A stretch of DNA of 64,000 nt from an uncultured Parabacteroides sp. (lineage in GTDB: Bacteria; Bacteroidota; Bacteroidia; Bacteroidales; Tannerellaceae). Of the stretch, positions 61,810 through 64,000 are shown piece after piece (the stretch's first letter is position 1; each line of letters opens with the position of its first letter). Where the stretch lies: positions 20,461-84,460 of the forward strand of contig CASEMX010000003.1 in NCBI GenBank assembly GCA_949289155.1, read 5' to 3'. The position numbers and the translations under genes were made by a program. Under the pieces are notes generated by a model, which did no database searches, was not told where the DNA came from, and saw only the letters and a program-made list of their open reading frames with translations.

Positions 61810-62820
61810 TCAGTGCAGTATTTTATAGACCAGCTCCTTCATGATATCGGCGTCGCTTGCCGAGACATTGCCGACCCCTTTCGAGCGGGCATCTGCATTC
61901 CGGATTTCGCCAATCAGATTGAAGACCTTCATCGCGGAATAGTTCTTCATCCCCGCGAGGTAATCCTTCAGCTGGAAGCTACCGCGCAAGCCCAATGCCG
62001 CCATAAGCCCCGCCTCCGACCGGTCCTTGGCATAATAGCAGGCCAGCAGGTTCGAGAAATAATTGAACAGCACGGCCAGCGTCAGTTGGATTGGGTTGTT
62101 CTTAGGGTTTTTCCCGAAATACTGGATGATGCGGTTTGCCTTCAGGACGTCCCTGCTTGCGATTGCCCGTTGCAGTTCGAAATTGTTATATTCCTTGCTT
62201 ATCCCTACGTTCTCTTCCACCAGTTCCGGCGTGACGCGTTTTAAGCCCTTTTCAGCCACTATTATTTCCAGTTTGGACAATTCCTTATCGAGGCGCGCCA
62301 AATCGTTTCCTACGCAATCTGAGAGCATCTGTGCGGCTTTCGGCTCGATAGGGAGCGAGCGTTGCTGGAACATGCCGGTGATGAACGCCGGCATTTTGTA
62401 CTCGGGGACCTTCTTCGACTCGAACAGGAGCCCGTTCTTTTCGATGGCCTGTGCCAAGGCTTTGCGCCGGTCGAGGGCCTTGTATTTGTAGTTCAGCACG
62501 AGGACGGTGGAAGCGAGCGGCATCTTGGCGTATGCAGCCAGCTGTTCGATGTCGCGCATCTGTTGCGCTTCGCGGACGACAATCAGCTGGTGGTCCGCCA
62601 TCATGGGATAGCGCCGTGCGGCGTCAATCACCATCGACGGCTGGGTATCTGCCCCGTAAAGGAGCAGCTGGTTGAAATCGCGCTCCGACTCGTCGAGCAC
62701 CGTATTGATGAGCAATGACGTAAGTTTGTCAATAAAATAGGGTTCCTCGCCCATCAATGCATAAATAGGGCGGAACTTCCGGGCTTGTATTTCCCGGACA
62801 ATCTCTTCGTAGGCCAGCAT
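61810..62820 (-). CDS. holA: DNA polymerase III subunit delta
   Basis: Clamp-loader subunit that opens the beta sliding clamp. 336 residues with the HolA layout: N-terminal AAA-like domain (YALMGEEPYFIDKLTSLLI, about 20-38; DHQLIVVREAQQMRDIEQL), lid region LPIEPKAAQMLSDCVGNDLARLDKELSKLEI and C-terminal collar helices (FELQRAIASRDVLKANRIIQYF; LLACYYAKDRSE). The atypical Walker A (LMGEEPYFIDK, lacking the usual Gly-Lys-Ser/Thr) is normal for delta subunits. Start ATG 62818-62820 touches a tandem repeat directly upstream. Confidence 0.93.
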   Translation of the reverse strand: MLAYEEIVREIQARKFRPIYALMGEEPYFIDKLTSLLINTVLDESERDFNQLLLYGADTQPSMVIDAARRYPMMADHQLIVVREAQQMRDIEQLAAYAKMPLASTVLVLNYKYKALDRRKALAQAIEKNGLLFESKKVPEYKMPAFITGMFQQRSLPIEPKAAQMLSDCVGNDLARLDKELSKLEIIVAEKGLKRVTPELVEENVGISKEYNNFELQRAIASRDVLKANRIIQYFGKNPKNNPIQLTLAVLFNYFSNLLACYYAKDRSEAGLMAALGLRGSFQLKDYLAGMKNYSAMKVFNLIGEIRNADARSKGVGNVSASDADIMKELVYKILH

Positions 62821-62911
62821 TATGAATTATGAATTATGAATTATGAATTATGAATTATGAATTATGAATTATGAATTATGAATTATGAATTATGAATTAT
62901 GAATTATGAAT
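62821..62911. repeat. Thirteen perfect tandem copies of TATGAAT
   Basis: The heptamer TATGAAT is repeated perfectly from 62821 to 62911 (13 copies). On the minus strand it reads ATTCATA and ends exactly at the holA start codon, so it forms the whole proximal 5' leader of holA. A tract this uniform is prone to slipped-strand length change. Confidence 0.97.
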
Positions 62912-63005
62912 TACGGCATAATTACGAATTACGAGTTTCGAATTACGAATTATAGGATATCCCCCAAATTCGTAATTCGTAATCCATAATTCGTAATTCG
63001 GAATT
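62912..63005. repeat. 7-bp-phased inverted repeat between holA and AMP nucleosidase genes
   Basis: GAATTAC/GAATTAT units, the loop TATAGGATATCCCCC, then the complementary AATTCGTAATTCGTAATCC series. It begins where the TATGAAT tract ends and finishes 10 bp past the AMP nucleosidase stop codon (minus strand), where it can act as a terminator hairpin. Confidence 0.85.
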
Positions 63006-63015
63006 ATTCCTTCTG

Positions 63016-63792
63016 TCACCAGCTGAACAAAATATGCTGGACGGTCTTTTTCTCTTCGATGATTTGCTTCAATGCCTCCATGCCCAAAAGGACATGCTCT
63101 TTGACGAAGAGCTGCGTCACCTGTTTGTCGCTCTCCGCCGTTTTGATGCCATCCTCCTCCATAGGCTTGTCTGAAACCATGAGCAACGCCCCGGTCGGGA
63201 TTTTATTGGCAAAGCCGGCGGTCAGCAGCGTGGCGGTCTCCATGTCGATGCCTGTAGCATGCGTACGCACCAAGTAGCTTTTGAACTCTTCGTCATACTC
63301 CCACACGCGGCGGTTCGTGGTATAGACCGTCCCTGTCCAATAATCCCGCCCATGGTCCCGCACGGCCGACGAGATGGCGCGCAGCATCGAGAAGGCAGGC
63401 AACGAAGGGACTTCGGGCGGGAGGTATTCGTTCGAGGTCCCTTCCCCGCGTATGGCGGCTATTGGGAGCAGGTAATCCCCAATCCGGGTCGCCCGTTTCA
63501 GCCCTCCGCACTTCCCCAAGAACAGCACCGCGTCGGGCTTGATGGCAGAAAGCAGGTCCATGATTGTCGCCGCATTCGAGCTGCCCATACCGAAGTTGAT
63601 GATGGTCATCCCGTCGGCGCTCGCATTAGGCATCGTATTCTTCAATCCCAAGATAGGGACGCCGTAGTGCTCGGCAAACAGCTCGACATACTTCGTAAAG
63701 TTCGTCAGCAGGATATGCCGAGTAAAGTGCTCCAGCTTGCGTTCGGTATAACGCGGAAGCCAATTTTCCACTATTTCTTGTTTCGTCTTCAT
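63016..63792 (-). CDS. amn: AMP nucleosidase (short form)
   Basis: Hydrolyses AMP to adenine and ribose 5-phosphate. 258 residues: the single-domain form, lacking the N-terminal regulatory domain of the E. coli enzyme (about 480 residues). INFGMGSSNAATIMDLL (about 66-82) and AVLFLGKCGGLKRATRIGDYLLP (about 88-110) are the phosphorylase-fold motifs. TGIDMETATLLTAGFA (about 182-197) contains the catalytic Glu/Asp pair, and MVSDKPMEEDG is the final loop. An ATG at 63816 lies at or before the predicted transcription start, so 63792 is preferred. Confidence 0.93.
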   Translation of the reverse strand: MKTKQEIVENWLPRYTERKLEHFTRHILLTNFTKYVELFAEHYGVPILGLKNTMPNASADGMTIINFGMGSSNAATIMDLLSAIKPDAVLFLGKCGGLKRATRIGDYLLPIAAIRGEGTSNEYLPPEVPSLPAFSMLRAISSAVRDHGRDYWTGTVYTTNRRVWEYDEEFKSYLVRTHATGIDMETATLLTAGFANKIPTGALLMVSDKPMEEDGIKTAESDKQVTQLFVKEHVLLGMEALKQIIEEKKTVQHILFSW

Positions 63793-63813
63793 TGCATTCG
63801 TTTTTTCGGGAAA

Positions 63814-63821
63814 CAAAAGTA
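63814..63821 (-). promoter_or_regulatory. -7 element of amn
   Basis: On the minus strand TACTTTTG, 21 bp before the ATG at 63792. It overlaps the ATG at 63816, which therefore would not be transcribed. Confidence 0.5.
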
Positions 63822-63825
63822 ATGA

Positions 63826-63862
63826 TTAATTACGAATTTTGAATTACGGGTTATGAATTTCG
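63826..63862. repeat. Degenerate GAATTAC-type heptamers upstream of amn
   Basis: ATTACGAATTTTGAATTACG then GGTTATGAATTTCGAG: imperfect heptamers of the same kind as those flanking holA. The rest of the window (63863-64000) is AT-rich with no gene seen; it ends in a TATATA-rich run. Confidence 0.65.
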
Positions 63863-64000
63863 AGTTATGAATTTCAAAGTTAGAAGTTGGAATCCTTACA
63901 ATCCTTACAATTATTACAAATGACAATTAACTTTTTTGGGAAAATAAATCCCTCCGAGCAGCCTAAAAAAGAAGTTATACTATATATATTTATATATATA

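Noticed and set aside
62821-62911. Replication origin iterons
   Set aside because: A 7-bp perfect tandem repeat without DnaA boxes or a partition/replication gene cluster; holA proximity alone is not evidence for an origin.

Overview
The window looks like a chromosomal core segment of a Bacteroidales bacterium, most likely Parabacteroides or a close Tannerellaceae relative. Evidence: many -7 elements of the Bacteroidetes type (TAnnTTTG, in places with a TTTG about 19-22 bp upstream); no consistent Shine-Dalgarno motif; typical Bacteroidales families (DUF3256, DUF4925-like, DUF5715-like, DUF5916, DUF6261-like, GH92, GH20, DPP IV-type S9 peptidase, short AMP nucleosidase); and a tRNA without an encoded CCA. 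I see no insertion sequence, prophage, CRISPR array or conjugative module.

Layout. 1-2.7 kb: 3' end of an unidentified gene, tRNA-Pro(UGG), rpe and a very short comEC. 2.9-7.9 kb, minus strand: CBM9/DUF5916 outer-membrane-type protein, FMN oxidoreductase and an AspT/YidE-type antiporter. 8-12.5 kb, plus strand: truA, DMT exporter, DUF3256 protein, MFS exporter and a DUF5715-like lipoprotein. 12.5-15.8 kb: divergent trmN6-like methyltransferase and lon. 15.9-24 kb, minus strand: GH92 mannosidase, DUF4925-like lipoprotein, a protein with a type IX-like C-terminal domain, cysteine desulfidase (UPF0597) and a DUF6261-like protein. 24.6-30.6 kb, plus strand: S9 peptidase, CopA with metal-binding domains at both ends, and a lipoprotein. 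30.9-33.5 kb, minus strand: two glycosyltransferase-like proteins, a Kdo/WaaP-type kinase and a TSCPD protein. 33.7-37.2 kb, minus strand: ispE, MFS transporter and folC. 37.6-42 kb, plus strand: pstS-pstC-pstA-pstB-phoU. 42.2-47.6 kb, minus strand: clpC, rlmD and mltF-like. 48.2-58.7 kb, plus strand: gyrA, TPR protein, htpG, AlaX-like editing protein, pgk and GH20 hexosaminidase. 58.8-63.8 kb, minus strand: XRE regulator-pyrK-pyrD, holA and AMP nucleosidase.

How the genes fit together. The pst-phoU operon is a complete high-affinity phosphate uptake unit, and its PstC carries a PstS-like periplasmic insertion. pyrK and pyrD encode the two subunits of a class 1B dihydroorotate dehydrogenase. 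Lon, ClpC and HtpG are protein-quality-control factors. GH92, GH20 and the S9 peptidase fit a gut commensal that trims host glycoproteins and peptides. The kinase and two glycosyltransferase-like proteins look like a small lipopolysaccharide-core decoration cluster.

The most unusual signal is not in the genes. Many intergenic gaps hold arrays of palindromes spaced about 20-23 bp apart, often as 40-42 bp units. Each locus has its own unit sequence, which is homogeneous within the locus, while spacing and some spacer motifs recur across loci. A second class of repeat, phased at 7 bp (GAATTAC/TATGAAT), surrounds holA and includes 13 perfect TATGAAT copies directly abutting its start codon.
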